Part shown: in pieces, positions 34,316 to 42,956 of the stretch
Layout: each line of letters starts with the position of its first letter
How positions within the stretch are numbered: the stretch's first letter is position 1
Assembly (NCBI GenBank): GCA_034933285.1
Contig: JAYFNT010000008.1
Location: 1-64,000 of the forward strand
Reading direction: 5' to 3'
Length of the DNA: 64,000 bases
Source: RPRC01 sp034933285
GTDB lineage: Bacteria; Desulfobacterota; Desulfuromonadia; Geobacterales; Geobacteraceae
Notes under the pieces: model-generated
What the model was told of the DNA's origin: nothing
The model's input: the letters and a program-made list of their open reading frames with translations, nothing else
Database searches by the model: none
Program-made: the position numbers and the translations under genes

Positions 34316-34567
34316 ATGCCCATGTATGAATATCGCTGCTCTGACTGCGGCAATCAATTCGAGTTGCGTCAGAAATTTTCCGATGAGCCGGTTACTGATT
34401 GTCCGGATTGCGGCGGTCATGTAGAAAAACTGATATCAAAGACTTCCTTTTCCCTGAAAGGCAGCGGATGGTACTCAGAGGGATACTCCAAAGACTCGAG
34501 GAACACCAAGATGTCATCATGTCCAAAGGATGGCTCATGCTCTTCCTGCCCTGCGGCAGCCGCCTGA
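34316..34567 (+). CDS. FmdB-family zinc-ribbon protein
   Basis: The 83-residue protein has the FmdB pattern MPMYEYRCSDCGNQFELRQK with a second CPDCGG knuckle, so two CxxC pairs bind one zinc. A flexible Ser/Cys-rich tail follows (CPKDGSCSSCPAAAA). These proteins are putative regulators without a known target. It has its own promoter, a strong AGGAGG ribosome site and a downstream terminator, so it is monocistronic. Confidence 0.9.
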   Translation: MPMYEYRCSDCGNQFELRQKFSDEPVTDCPDCGGHVEKLISKTSFSLKGSGWYSEGYSKDSRNTKMSSCPKDGSCSSCPAAAA

Positions 34568-34583
34568 TCGCAAACCAGCCGGC

Positions 34584-34611
34584 AATCCCCCCCGAACGGG
34601 GGATTTTTTTT
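34584..34611 (+). terminator. Intrinsic terminator after the zinc-ribbon gene
   Basis: An 8-bp stem AATCCCCC (34584-34591) / GGGGGATT (34598-34605) is followed by a run of eight T. Confidence 0.9.
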
Positions 34612-34702
34612 GCCGCCCCAAGCGTTTTTTTCCCATAACCGTAAACCCGGACAAGCAAACTGTCGGTTCCCAGTTCGGCAATTATAAGAGGTGCATTGTT
34701 AC

Positions 34703-35563
34703 ATGACGACCATCATCGACGGAAAGGCCATTTCCAAGAAAATCCGTTCACAGATAGCCGCTGATGTGGCCGAGCTGGCATCAACCGGGCATCGCCCCGG
34801 TCTTGCTGTTATCCTTGTGGGTGACAACCCTGCCAGCAAGGTATATGTCACCATGAAGGAGAAAGCGTGCCACGACGTGGGAATCTTCTCCATCGAGCAC
34901 ACCCTCCCTGCTTCCACAGGCGAAGAAGAGCTTCTGACGCTTATTGACCAGCTCAACAGGGACAAGCGGATACATGGCATTCTTGTCCAGCTGCCGCTGC
35001 CTAAACACATCAACGAAGCGAAAATTCTTGAAGCAATTTCTCCATTCAAGGATGTGGACGGCTTTCATCCCTACAACATGGGGAGGCTCATCACCGGCAA
35101 GCCGGTCTTCAAGCCCTGCACCCCCTACGGCATCATGGTAATGCTCCAGGAAATGGGTATCGACCTGACCGGCAAAGAAGTCGTGGTGGTCGGGCGGTCC
35201 AACATCGTGGGCAAGCCCGTGGCTTTCATGTGCCTGCAGCAGCACGCAACGGTCACCATCTGTCATACCAGGACCGTAGACCTTCCGGCAAAAGTGGGAG
35301 CAGCCGACGTTCTCATAGCCGCCGCGGGACGCCCGGAGGTAATACGCGGCGAATGGATAAAGCAAGGTGCGGTAGTGATTGATGTGGGAGTAAACAGGGT
35401 CGGCGACAAGAAACTGGTGGGAGATGTGGAGTTCGACATTGCCGCGCAGCGGGCATCTTTCATTACGCCCGTACCCGGCGGAGTCGGCCCGATGACCATC
35501 ACCATGCTCCTGAAAAACACCCTGCAGTCAGCCATAATGTCGCAGGCCAAGGATATCCAATGA
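34703..35563 (+). CDS. folD: Methylene-tetrahydrofolate dehydrogenase/cyclohydrolase FolD
   Basis: The start MTTIIDGKAISKKIRSQIAA at 34703 gives 286 residues, the usual length. Signatures are PASKVYVTMKEKACHDVGI with the catalytic Lys region, HGILVQLPLPKHI, VVVGRSNIVGKPVA for NADP binding, and PVPGGVGPMTITMLL. It interconverts methylene-, methenyl- and formyl-tetrahydrofolate in the cytoplasm. Its stop overlaps the galU start by four bases (ATGA). Confidence 0.97.
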   Translation: MTTIIDGKAISKKIRSQIAADVAELASTGHRPGLAVILVGDNPASKVYVTMKEKACHDVGIFSIEHTLPASTGEEELLTLIDQLNRDKRIHGILVQLPLPKHINEAKILEAISPFKDVDGFHPYNMGRLITGKPVFKPCTPYGIMVMLQEMGIDLTGKEVVVVGRSNIVGKPVAFMCLQQHATVTICHTRTVDLPAKVGAADVLIAAAGRPEVIRGEWIKQGAVVIDVGVNRVGDKKLVGDVEFDIAAQRASFITPVPGGVGPMTITMLLKNTLQSAIMSQAKDIQ

Positions 35564-36429
35564 AAGTAAAAAAAGCCGTTTTTCCCGTTGCAGGACTGGG
35601 GACGCGTTTCCTTCCGGCGACCAAGGCATCCCCGAAAGAGATGCTCCCGCTCATCGACAAGCCTCTTGTCCAGTACGTGGTCGAAGAAGCCGTGTCCTCG
35701 GGCATCGAACAGATTCTCTTTGTAACGGGTCGCGGCAAAAGGGCCATTGAAGACCACTTCGATATCGCGTTTGAACTGGAATCCATCCTCAGGCAGAAAG
35801 GAAACAGCGAAGCTGCCCAGGAAGTGCGGGATATAGCCGAACTGGTCAGCATTTTTTATGTCAGGCAGAAAGAGGCCCTTGGTCTTGGGCATGCAATCCT
35901 TTGCGCGCGGGAATTCGTGGGCGGGGAGCCTTTCGCTGTGCTTCTGGGTGACGATATCATAGATTCGCGGACTCCCTGCCTGGGGCAACTGCTGGATGTT
36001 TTCAATCACTACCGCGGGTCAGTCCTGGCACTCGAACGGGTGCCGATTGAAAACATTTCCTCTTATGGCTGCGTCATGGCCAACATGATTTCGGACAGGG
36101 TATTCGAAGTAACCGACCTGGTGGAAAAGCCCAAGCGTGAGGAAGCTCCCTCCGATCTCGCCATAATCGGCCGCTATGTGCTGACTCCGGAAATCTTCCC
36201 GATCCTGGAAAAGCAGGAAGCTGGAAAAGGAGGAGAGATCCAGCTTACCGATGCCATCAAGAAGCTTTCCTCCCAGGAAGCGATTTACGGTTGCAGGTTT
36301 GAAGGAACGCGCTATGATTGCGGCGACAAGCTGGGTTTCCTGAAAGCAACGGTGGACATGGCTTTGAAAAGGGAGGAGATGGGCCGCCAGTTCGAAGAGT
36401 TTCTGCGGGAACGCCTGAATATTGTTTGA
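35560..36429 (+). CDS. galU: UTP-glucose-1-phosphate uridylyltransferase GalU
   Basis: The 289-residue protein has the nucleotidyltransferase start KAVFPVAGLGTRFLPATKASPKEMLP, then LGDDIIDS, KPKREEAPSDLAIIGRYVL and GGEIQLTDAIKKL. It makes UDP-glucose for LPS, exopolysaccharide and other glycans. It is translationally coupled to folD, with no obvious metabolic link between the two. It converges on the TonB-like gene. Confidence 0.96.
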   Translation: MKVKKAVFPVAGLGTRFLPATKASPKEMLPLIDKPLVQYVVEEAVSSGIEQILFVTGRGKRAIEDHFDIAFELESILRQKGNSEAAQEVRDIAELVSIFYVRQKEALGLGHAILCAREFVGGEPFAVLLGDDIIDSRTPCLGQLLDVFNHYRGSVLALERVPIENISSYGCVMANMISDRVFEVTDLVEKPKREEAPSDLAIIGRYVLTPEIFPILEKQEAGKGGEIQLTDAIKKLSSQEAIYGCRFEGTRYDCGDKLGFLKATVDMALKREEMGRQFEEFLRERLNIV

Positions 36430-36442
36430 TCGTTTCAAGCTG

Positions 36443-37297
36443 TCAGTGAAGCCTGTTTAGACCGGCGCCCTGTATCAAGCCGTACTGGAAGAACGCAATC
36501 AGGTGAAACTGTTCCTTGTTGTAAGCCTTGGGAAATCCGCCGATCGGACCGAGGGACTTGAGAGTCCTGATGACTTCACGGTCAAGTATCTGGCTTCCGG
36601 ACGATTCGAGCAGGTCGATGTTCTCGATTTCCCCCTTCCTGTTGAAGGTTATCTTCACCGGGGTCACGCCCTGGATCCCCGCCCGGGCAGCAGCTTCGGG
36701 ATATCGCCACACGCCGTACACTGCCGATTCGAACCTGCGCAGGAATGAGCCGAAAAAGATATCGTCGCTATTGAGAAGGCGGGTATCTCCCTCCTCGAGG
36801 TCGTCTCCATACTTCTTGCGGTATCCCTCTTCAAGCTTGGCCAGCCTGCTTGCGCTCGGATAGAGCTTGGACAGTTCCGGCAGTTTCTTCCCGGTTGATC
36901 TGTCCTCGGCCGCCCTTTGGCCCGGCGCCTTCATCTGGCCCGGCCTGTCCGCCGGCTGCGGTTTCCTTTCCGGCGCCGCTTGCTTCCGCTGGGCACGGGT
37001 AACATCCCTGCCGGCCATTGATTTCGGGATAGAAGCTATCTTTTCCCTCGGCATATCCCCCCGTGGCGCTGCTTCTCTCGCGACTCTCCGTCTCTTTTCC
37101 GCATACCTCTTCACTTTCGCCTTGCTTTGAGCGGCCGGCAGGTTAGGAATGTCGGTCAGATCGACCATGTAGGCCTCCTGCTTCGGCTCCTGTTTCTTTT
37201 CCTGGACCTGCAGCAACAAATACAATCCAACCGCATGTACAACGATGGAGAGGATAACGAAATATAGAAAAGATTTTTCGATATATTTTTCTGACAT
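36443..37297 (-). CDS. TonB-like energy-transducing protein
   Basis: The 284-residue protein has one N-terminal membrane helix (about residues 9-28, FLYFVILSIVVHAVGLYLLL), a long charged Lys/Pro/Arg-rich periplasmic stretch (about 50-150), and a C-terminal TonB fold (AVYGVWRYPEAAARAGIQGVTPVKITFNRKGEIENIDLLESSG). TonB passes proton-motive energy from ExbBD to outer-membrane receptors. No exbB, exbD or receptor gene is in the window, so its partners are encoded elsewhere. Confidence 0.88.
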   Translation of the reverse strand: MSEKYIEKSFLYFVILSIVVHAVGLYLLLQVQEKKQEPKQEAYMVDLTDIPNLPAAQSKAKVKRYAEKRRRVAREAAPRGDMPREKIASIPKSMAGRDVTRAQRKQAAPERKPQPADRPGQMKAPGQRAAEDRSTGKKLPELSKLYPSASRLAKLEEGYRKKYGDDLEEGDTRLLNSDDIFFGSFLRRFESAVYGVWRYPEAAARAGIQGVTPVKITFNRKGEIENIDLLESSGSQILDREVIRTLKSLGPIGGFPKAYNKEQFHLIAFFQYGLIQGAGLNRLH

Positions 37298-37368
37298 TGA
37301 TCTCTTCGGCAGGCAGTTTGAAGGTTCAGGACATTGTATGGGAATGAGGGGAAAATTGCAACGGGGGA

Positions 37369-37935
37369 CTAAGCCAGGGTCTGGTAAAGAAGTACCACGC
37401 CGAAAAGCAGGAAAAGGACCGCGGCAATCCGGTGAATATAATGCAGCGGCATCAGACGGAGCAGCTGCTTGCCGAGGAAAATCCCCAGGAGGGAAACCAG
37501 CCAGAGGGCCAGAGTCGATGCGGTAAATACTACTACTGGAGCGTTGTACTGGGCCGCCAGGCTCAGGGTGACAAGCTGCGTCTTGTCACCGAGCTCCGCG
37601 AAAAGAATCATAAAGAATGCGGTCCTGATCGCATCAGACGCAGTAACCGTATGACCGTCCTTTTCCGGATTCGAATGCACAAGAGTCGTTACGCCAAAGT
37701 ACAGGAACAGGAGCGAAGACGCCAGCTTTGTCCAGAAAACCGGGAAAATCGCGAAAATCGCCTTGCCCAGGAGAACCGCGCCCAGGTTCAGAAGCGCGAA
37801 AGCCAGCGCGATGCCGATGAAAATCTTCTTCCATGGATAGCGGGCGGCAAGGGCCATTGCCGTCAACTGGGTTTTGTCTCCCAGTTCGGCGAGGAATATC
37901 ACTCCGAATGTCGTCAGAAATACTGTCGCTGTCAA
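37369..37935 (-). CDS. TMEM165/GDT1-family cation exporter
   Basis: The TTG start has GGAG five bases upstream. The 188-residue protein has six membrane helices and two copies of the family motif, AELGDKTQLTA and AELGDKTQLVT, which line the cation site. Family members export manganese or calcium in exchange for protons. No yybP-ykoY-type riboswitch is visible in the short upstream gap. It lies 28 bp after the small TPM gene and may be co-transcribed with it. Confidence 0.92.
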   Translation of the reverse strand: MTATVFLTTFGVIFLAELGDKTQLTAMALAARYPWKKIFIGIALAFALLNLGAVLLGKAIFAIFPVFWTKLASSLLFLYFGVTTLVHSNPEKDGHTVTASDAIRTAFFMILFAELGDKTQLVTLSLAAQYNAPVVVFTASTLALWLVSLLGIFLGKQLLRLMPLHYIHRIAAVLFLLFGVVLLYQTLA

Positions 37936-37963
37936 ATGTGCTCCACAACTTGCTTCATTTCAG

Positions 37964-38668
37964 TTACCGAATCAGGTCATTTTCCAATTCATCGATATCG
38001 TCGGCCTTTCGGGGAAAATGCTTTGCCAGTTCTTCACCGCAGGAAGCGATCACCGAGCAGAGCGCCTTGCACGATTGTCCTTCGCGTATTCCGTCGGACA
38101 ACTCTCCGGCAAGGGCCAGCCAGTCTTTCTCCGGGATTTTCCTGTCGATTCCCCTGTCCCCCAGGATCCACACCTTGTGTTCCAGCAGGGATATGAGAAT
38201 CAGGACACCGGTCTCGTCCCTCGTTCTGTACAGCCCCTTTTCGTAGAAAGCGCGGACAGCCCGTTCTCTCACCGCTTCGGCAATTCTCCGTCTGCCCACG
38301 AACAGGAGTTTCAAACGGTCGAACCTCCTGAAAGCCGGACGCACCGCAAAAAACAGTATGAAAACCAGTGGAATATAAGTCCATATCGATATAGAATGCA
38401 ACGCGAGACTGGTTTCAAGCCTGCCCTGTGTCCAATCCGAACCGGCCGCCCAGAGCATGTACAACTGCAACCCCGCCTCAATCGCCAAAGCCGTGATTCC
38501 GGAAACCAGCACTGACCCGAGAACCTCCGCTTCCCGGTAGCTGTCACTCCTGTCCACCACCATGGGTACAATTTCCCCTGAAGTGTCCGACTCCGCTCCG
38601 GCAATTGCCGATCTTATGGCGTTTATCTCTTCATCGCTGAAAAAGTTCGCGGCTCTGCCTTTTTTCAT
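37964..38668 (-). CDS. TPM-domain membrane protein
   Basis: The 234-residue protein has a TPM-like region split by two membrane helices (about residues 50-70 and 95-112): EEINAIRSAIAGAESDTSGEIVPMVVD at the start and TRDETGVLILISLLEHKVWILGDRGID later. This matches the TPM_phosphatase type that accompanies lemA and a longer TPM gene. GAGGA is six bases before the ATG. Biochemical function is not established. Confidence 0.85.
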   Translation of the reverse strand: MKKGRAANFFSDEEINAIRSAIAGAESDTSGEIVPMVVDRSDSYREAEVLGSVLVSGITALAIEAGLQLYMLWAAGSDWTQGRLETSLALHSISIWTYIPLVFILFFAVRPAFRRFDRLKLLFVGRRRIAEAVRERAVRAFYEKGLYRTRDETGVLILISLLEHKVWILGDRGIDRKIPEKDWLALAGELSDGIREGQSCKALCSVIASCGEELAKHFPRKADDIDELENDLIR

Positions 38669-38696
38669 GCCATTTCCTCACTTTAAGGAGAAACGC

Positions 38697-39569
38697 TTAC
38701 CAGTCTCCCGAAGCTCCTCCACCACCGAAATCGCCACCACCGCCGGAGAAACCGCCACCGTCTCCACCAAAAGATCCGCCGCCGTAACCTCCCCCCCCGC
38801 CAAAACCGCCTCCCCAGAAAGGCCCTCCTATGCCCGGTCCCCGACCGCCGCCAAAGAGAAAAGCCAGGAACATTCCCGCAATAAGGCCGACGAGAACCAG
38901 CAGGCCCTTTATGACCAGTGCCAGCCCGGGAAATGCGAGCGAAGCCGCAAGAGGCAAACCGACTGCACCGGCCAGCCCGCCGAGGGCCCTGGAGATCGAT
39001 CCCAGCACGACACATGCCACCAGCAGGAATATGAGAAGGGTGGTAATGGGAGGGGCTCCCTTTTTTACCTGTCGGCTGTCGAGTTCGCTCGGCTTGTATT
39101 CCCCCTTTACGGCAGCCATTATGGAATTCACGCCGGCACTGACGCCGCCGTCGAAGTCGCCCATCCTGAAACGGGGGGCGATCTCATTGCGGATGATCCT
39201 CCCCGAAACCAGATCGGTAAGCTTTCCCTCCAGCCCCCTGCCCACCTCGATGCGAACCTTGCGCTCCTGTTTGGCAACCAGAAGGATCACGCCGTTCCCC
39301 TTCCCTGCCTGGCCGATTTTCCATGCCTCTGCGACTTTGATGGAAAACTCCTCTACGTTTTCACCTTCAAGTGAAGGAATGGTAAGAACGGCTATCTGCG
39401 TGGATTCGCTTTTATCGAAAGCCGCAAGGTCCGTTTCGATCCTGCCGGCGGTTTCCGGCGACAGAAGTCCGGCCAGGTCGTTCACCCTTGCTTTCAGCAC
39501 CGGCACTTCAAGTGCATTGGCCAGGAACGGGATGACGAGGTAAAGGATGGTGAAGATAATTTTTTTCAT
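38697..39569 (-). CDS. Secreted TPM-domain protein (YgcG family)
   Basis: The start MKKIIFTILYLVIPFLANAL at 39569 gives a signal peptide. The 290-residue protein has a TPM domain (about residues 25-155, with VNDLAGLLSPETAGRIE and GKGNGVILLVAKQERKVRIEVGRGLEG), two membrane helices (about 170-225) and a C-terminal Gly/Trp/Phe-rich low-complexity tail. This is the typical YgcG plan. It is the middle gene of a lemA-TPM-TPM set. Confidence 0.92.
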   Translation of the reverse strand: MKKIIFTILYLVIPFLANALEVPVLKARVNDLAGLLSPETAGRIETDLAAFDKSESTQIAVLTIPSLEGENVEEFSIKVAEAWKIGQAGKGNGVILLVAKQERKVRIEVGRGLEGKLTDLVSGRIIRNEIAPRFRMGDFDGGVSAGVNSIMAAVKGEYKPSELDSRQVKKGAPPITTLLIFLLVACVVLGSISRALGGLAGAVGLPLAASLAFPGLALVIKGLLVLVGLIAGMFLAFLFGGGRGPGIGGPFWGGGFGGGGGYGGGSFGGDGGGFSGGGGDFGGGGASGDW

Positions 39570-39632
39570 AGGTCCAGGAACGATCATGCAATGCATACAG
39601 GGGCTCCCCTTGTGGTTGCCCATCTGAAAGGC

Positions 39633-39653
39633 GGGCGGGCGCAAGACCCGCCC
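39633..39653. repeat. G+C-rich hairpin between lemA and the TPM gene
   Basis: GGGCGGG (39633-39639) and CCCGCCC (39647-39653) form a stem with a 7-base loop. Wording and place match the GGGCGGGT...CCCGCCC elements near 5.4 kb. Confidence 0.6.
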
Positions 39654-39659
39654 CTATAT

Positions 39660-40241
39660 CTAGAACTTGACTTTGGGAGCCGTCTTCGCCCCTTCTTCCG
39701 CCTTGAAGGGTTCCTTTCTCTTCAGGTGGAGCAGCATGGAATTGGTCATGGAGTTGGGGAAGGTCCTGATGCTGACATTGAAGGTTTCAACCGCCTGGTT
39801 GTACCTTACCCTGGCCACATTGATCCGGTTTTCCGTACCTTCCAGCTGGTTCTGCAGATCGAGGAAATTCTGGTTCGCCTTCAGATCCGGGTAACGTTCC
39901 ACTACAACCATAAGGCGGGAAAGCGCACTTGAAAGCTCACCCTGGGCCTGCTGGAACTTGTTGAAGCTTGCCGGATCGTTCAGCACGTCTTTCGTTGCCT
40001 GTACCGACCCGACCTTGGACCTCGCCTCGGTCACCGCCTTCAGTGTGTCGGCCTCATGTTTCGCATACCCTTTCACCACTTCGACCAGATTGGGAATGAG
40101 GTCGGCGCGGCGCTGATAGGAGGCCTCTACGTCGCCCCACGTCTTGATGACCGCCTCCTCATTGGCCTGCATGGTATTGTAGCCGCATCCCGAGAGTCCG
40201 AACATTACAAACCCCAGAATCAAGAAAGCCAGCTTTTTCAT
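39660..40241 (-). CDS. lemA: LemA-family lipoprotein
   Basis: The ATG at 40241 follows GGGAGGAA. The 193-residue protein starts with a lipoprotein signal (MKKLAFLILGFVMFGLSGC, Cys19) and continues with the LemA helices: VEASYQRRADLIPNLVEVVKGYAKHE and LPL-type AEGTENRINVARVRYNQAVETFNVSI. LemA proteins are coiled-coil envelope proteins of unclear role, regularly encoded with TPM-domain proteins as here. Confidence 0.94.
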   Translation of the reverse strand: MKKLAFLILGFVMFGLSGCGYNTMQANEEAVIKTWGDVEASYQRRADLIPNLVEVVKGYAKHEADTLKAVTEARSKVGSVQATKDVLNDPASFNKFQQAQGELSSALSRLMVVVERYPDLKANQNFLDLQNQLEGTENRINVARVRYNQAVETFNVSIRTFPNSMTNSMLLHLKRKEPFKAEEGAKTAPKVKF

Positions 40242-40340
40242 TGTTCCTCCCGATTGTTTCTTCTTTTTCGCGGGTTGATGCACAAAAGCATCCCCTCTTG
40301 CATACACATTTTGGAAATATAACGCTTGCTTTCCCACTTG

Positions 40341-40598
40341 TCATCCCTCGTGGTAAAAATATTTCAAGGCAATGAGAACGGCATTGCAGAATATGGAGAA
40401 GAAATTGGCAACGATCAAGGGGATGTCCCGTATCATGAGACCGTAAACAAGCCAAAGACACATGCCGAAGACCAGGATTACCGGCTGCCAGACGGAAATA
40501 TCGCGCACATGCCGCGAACGGTACGCCTTCACGGCCTGGGGGATAACGGCGCAACTGGTCACGGCGCCCGCGACAAGCCCGAGTTGGGTTGCAATCAC
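40341..40598 (-). CDS. SemiSWEET sugar transporter
   Basis: The 85-residue protein has three membrane helices and the PQ-loop motif SCAVIPQAVKAYRSRHVRDIS, with the later ..YGLMIRDIPLIVANFFS segment of SemiSWEETs. Members work as dimers that move sugars down a gradient. Its GTG start overlaps the trmJ stop by four bases (GTGA) and is preceded by AAGGA, so it is coupled to a tRNA methyltransferase, an odd pairing. Confidence 0.9.
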   Translation of the reverse strand: MIATQLGLVAGAVTSCAVIPQAVKAYRSRHVRDISVWQPVILVFGMCLWLVYGLMIRDIPLIVANFFSIFCNAVLIALKYFYHEG

Positions 40599-41347
40599 GT
40601 AGGTTCCTTTTCACACATTCTATCTGTTGCCCAGTCAACCTGTGACATGATGCCGCGGAGGACAGCGACTTCACGGGAATCAAGCTCGGCGCGGGAAAGG
40701 ATGCGCCGTAGTGTTCTCATGAGGTGAGCCGGGTTGGCCGGGTCCAGGAATCCGATTCCGAGAAGGGTCTTTTCCATGTGAGAAAAAAGTGCCTCCATCT
40801 CCTGCGTATCGGACAGCTCCCTTGCATTTGCAGGCGTTACGGCGCTATCTCTGATTCCGCGGGTCAGCTCGTAGCAGAAGACGAGAACCGCCTGGGCAAG
40901 ATTGAGGGAGCCGTATTCATCCGAGGCAGGTATGGTTGCCTGCCAGCGACAGAGAGACAGTTCATGGGTGGTCAGGCCGTTGTCCTCCCTGCCGAAGACA
41001 AAGGCGGCACGACCGTTGCCGATGCGGGACCGGAGCCTGGAAACCAGCTTGTCGGGGTTCATGGTCTCCTGCCGGTACTTGCCCAGGCGGCGGGTAGTGG
41101 CAATGGAAATCTCCACATCCGCCAGTGCCTGCTCCAAGGAGTCGCAACGCACCGCGGCGTCCAGAAGATCTCGTGCAGCAACAGCCATGCGCCGGGCATC
41201 CGAATGGTCGGTTCTGCACCCCTTGACCAACCGCAGATTGTTGAGCCCCATGTTCTTCATGGCGCGGCAGACCATGCCGACGTTGCCTGGGCTCTGGGGT
41301 TCGACAAGGATGATGCTGATCCTGTCCCGGAGATTCAATTCGTTCAT
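40595..41347 (-). CDS. trmJ: TrmJ/SpoU-family RNA 2'-O-methyltransferase
   Basis: ATG 41347 (MNELNLRDRISIILVEPQSP) has AGGA six bases upstream and is preferred over an in-frame start at 41383. The 250-residue protein has the SPOUT motifs VEPQSPGNVGMVCRAMKNMG, VFGREDNGLTTHEL and YGSLNLAQAVLVFCYEL, then the C-terminal helical extension of TrmJ. It methylates the 2'-OH of nucleotide 32 in some tRNAs. Confidence 0.92.
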   Translation of the reverse strand: MNELNLRDRISIILVEPQSPGNVGMVCRAMKNMGLNNLRLVKGCRTDHSDARRMAVAARDLLDAAVRCDSLEQALADVEISIATTRRLGKYRQETMNPDKLVSRLRSRIGNGRAAFVFGREDNGLTTHELSLCRWQATIPASDEYGSLNLAQAVLVFCYELTRGIRDSAVTPANARELSDTQEMEALFSHMEKTLLGIGFLDPANPAHLMRTLRRILSRAELDSREVAVLRGIMSQVDWATDRMCEKEPT

Positions 41348-41412
41348 CTTTGATCCTGTAGATAGATACGCTTTGGTTTCCATTCAATTTTTCCCCTCAC
41401 CCGGCCAAAAGC

Positions 41413-41462
41413 CACCCTCCCCCAGGCCCCTCCCATTGATGGGAGGGGCCTGGGGGAGGGTG
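41413..41462. repeat. Perfect 24-bp inverted repeat
   Basis: Left arm 41413-41436 (CACCCTCCCCCAGGCCCCTC then CCAT) and right arm 41439-41462 are exact complements around a 2-base centre. It belongs by style to the C/T-rich palindromes at 947, 42807 and 47670, all with a TTGATG-like centre. It lies between the divergent trmJ and CAP genes. Confidence 0.85.
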
Positions 41463-41489
41463 AAACTTGTTGACAATAAAATTATTTTG

Positions 41490-41503
41490 GTGACAGAGGT
41501 CAC
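41490..41503. promoter_or_regulatory. Palindrome GTGAC-AGAG-GTCAC before the CAP gene
   Basis: Perfect 5-bp arms with a 4-bp centre lie about 100 bp before the CAP-domain gene and just after a TTGACA hexamer (41470-41475). It could be an operator. No regulator is adjacent. Confidence 0.3.
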
Positions 41504-41599
41504 AATAATGTCGGCATCAGGATCGTTATACTACTGCAATCTGAACACCTTGAACATAAAATCCCGATTCAGGAATATCCTGAAAGGAATCCGACTGCC

Positions 41600-42175
41600 A
41601 TGATCAACTTCCGCTTGTTCTCCATTCTCCTGATTACCATTTTTCCGGCCATGCAATCCGGGGCCGCAACCGCTGCGCAGGCGCCTGTTTCAGCAGGAAG
41701 CCGCATAGCCACAACCGAGAATTACGTTGCGCAAAAGATCAACGAAATTCGGGCGGATCATGGCCTTGCCCCCCTCGGTATTTCCGGGAAACTGCGAACG
41801 GCGGCGCGGAGGCAGAGCACTGACATGGCGGCCAACAATTTTCTGGCCCACGTGGACAGCCAGGGGAACGATCTGCGGGCCAGGCTGGCCAAGGTCGGTG
41901 CAACCGGGTGGAGCACCGTAGGTGAAAACGTCGGCCAAAGCATGGGCTACAGGAACAACAGTGATGTGATCATTGAAGGATGGATGAAAAGCCCTCATCA
42001 TCGTGACAACATCCTGAACGGCAGTTTCGTCTCCACCGGAATAGGAGCGGCAGTCGCACCGGATGGAACGCTCTACCTGACTCAGGTATTCATGGAATCC
42101 GGGGGAAAAACAGCCAAAGCAGCTGAATACCCCTACAAGACCCCCCGCAAATCAAGTCGCAAACGGGCAGAGTAA
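41600..42175 (+). CDS. Secreted CAP/SCP-domain protein
   Basis: The 191-residue protein has a signal peptide (about residues 1-26) and a CAP domain: VAQKINEIRADHGLAPL, HVDSQGNDLRARLAKVGATG, GENVGQSMG, WMKSPHHRDNIL. These are the conserved His/Glu cavity motifs of bacterial YkwD-like proteins. A basic tail ends the protein. The molecular role is unknown. GAAAGGA lies 11 bases before the ATG. It is a single gene. Confidence 0.92.
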   Translation: MINFRLFSILLITIFPAMQSGAATAAQAPVSAGSRIATTENYVAQKINEIRADHGLAPLGISGKLRTAARRQSTDMAANNFLAHVDSQGNDLRARLAKVGATGWSTVGENVGQSMGYRNNSDVIIEGWMKSPHHRDNILNGSFVSTGIGAAVAPDGTLYLTQVFMESGGKTAKAAEYPYKTPRKSSRKRAE

Positions 42176-42186
42176 CGGTTTATGGA

Positions 42187-42735
42187 CTACTTACGGGCAG
42201 CTATCGCCTTTTCGTAACCCATCTGAAACGCCTTCCTGTTCAACTCGGAAAAAGCCGCGGGAACACGGGACAGAACGGCACGTTCGGCACTCTCGCGGGT
42301 AACCGCCTTCGTCAGCGCTACCATTGCACCTAGAGCGACTATATTTGCCACTATGGCCCGGCCCACCTCATTCTTGGCGGTCGAGATAATGGGAATGCGC
42401 ACTACGGTGAAGTCACCCGCGGGGGCGTTCTTTACCAGGTCCGAATCTATCAGCAGCACTCCCCCGCTCTTCAGGTCCGAGGAGTATTTGTCGCAAGCCT
42501 CCTGCGTCAGGGCCAGGAGCGCATCAACCGCGGTGGCTTTGGGAAAGTCTATCGGCTGGTCGGATATGATCACCTCGGATTTGGAGGCGCCGCCACGGGC
42601 CTCAGGTCCATAACTCTGGGATTGGACCGCCTGCTTGCCGTCATAGATGGCGGCAGCCTCACCCATGATGATCCCGGCAAGAATCAGGCCCTGGCCGCCG
42701 GCCCCGGAAAATCTCATTTCATACCTGCTGGACAT
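42187..42735 (-). CDS. korC: 2-oxoglutarate:ferredoxin oxidoreductase, gamma subunit
   Basis: The ATG at 42735 follows GAGGAGAACGGT. The 182-residue protein has the gamma-subunit pattern RFSGAGGQGLILAGIIMGEAA, QSQSYGPEARGGASKSEVIIS and NIVALGAMVALT. With KorD, KorA and KorB it oxidises 2-oxoglutarate to succinyl-CoA and reduces ferredoxin. It is separated from korB by 221 bp containing dispersed repeats, though probably still in the same transcript. Confidence 0.92.
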   Translation of the reverse strand: MSSRYEMRFSGAGGQGLILAGIIMGEAAAIYDGKQAVQSQSYGPEARGGASKSEVIISDQPIDFPKATAVDALLALTQEACDKYSSDLKSGGVLLIDSDLVKNAPAGDFTVVRIPIISTAKNEVGRAIVANIVALGAMVALTKAVTRESAERAVLSRVPAAFSELNRKAFQMGYEKAIAARK

Positions 42736-42806
42736 ACCGTTCTCCTCTATCCGCTTAAAAAGGACTGCTTCCATCATTTCCCCACCCCTCACCCCGCCTG
42801 CGGCGA

Positions 42807-42864
42807 CCCTCTCCCTTGATGGCGAGGGTATCAGACAAGGCAGGGCAGGCACGGGGGCCTGCCC
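42807..42864. repeat. Two dispersed palindromes inside the kor operon
   Basis: CCCTCTCCCTTGATGGCGAG followed by GG (42807-42828) is an imperfect palindrome that recurs exactly at 47670-47691. Directly after it, GGGCAGG (42843-42849) and CCTGCCC (42858-42864) form a second hairpin. Both lie in the korB-korC gap. Confidence 0.75.
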
Positions 42865-42956
42865 TTACATATAGGTGAAAACAGGAATATTTTTGCCCTT
42901 TGCCTTTTGCTTTTCTCTTGTACCTCGCGCCTGGTGCCTTGTGCCTGTCTGTTACC

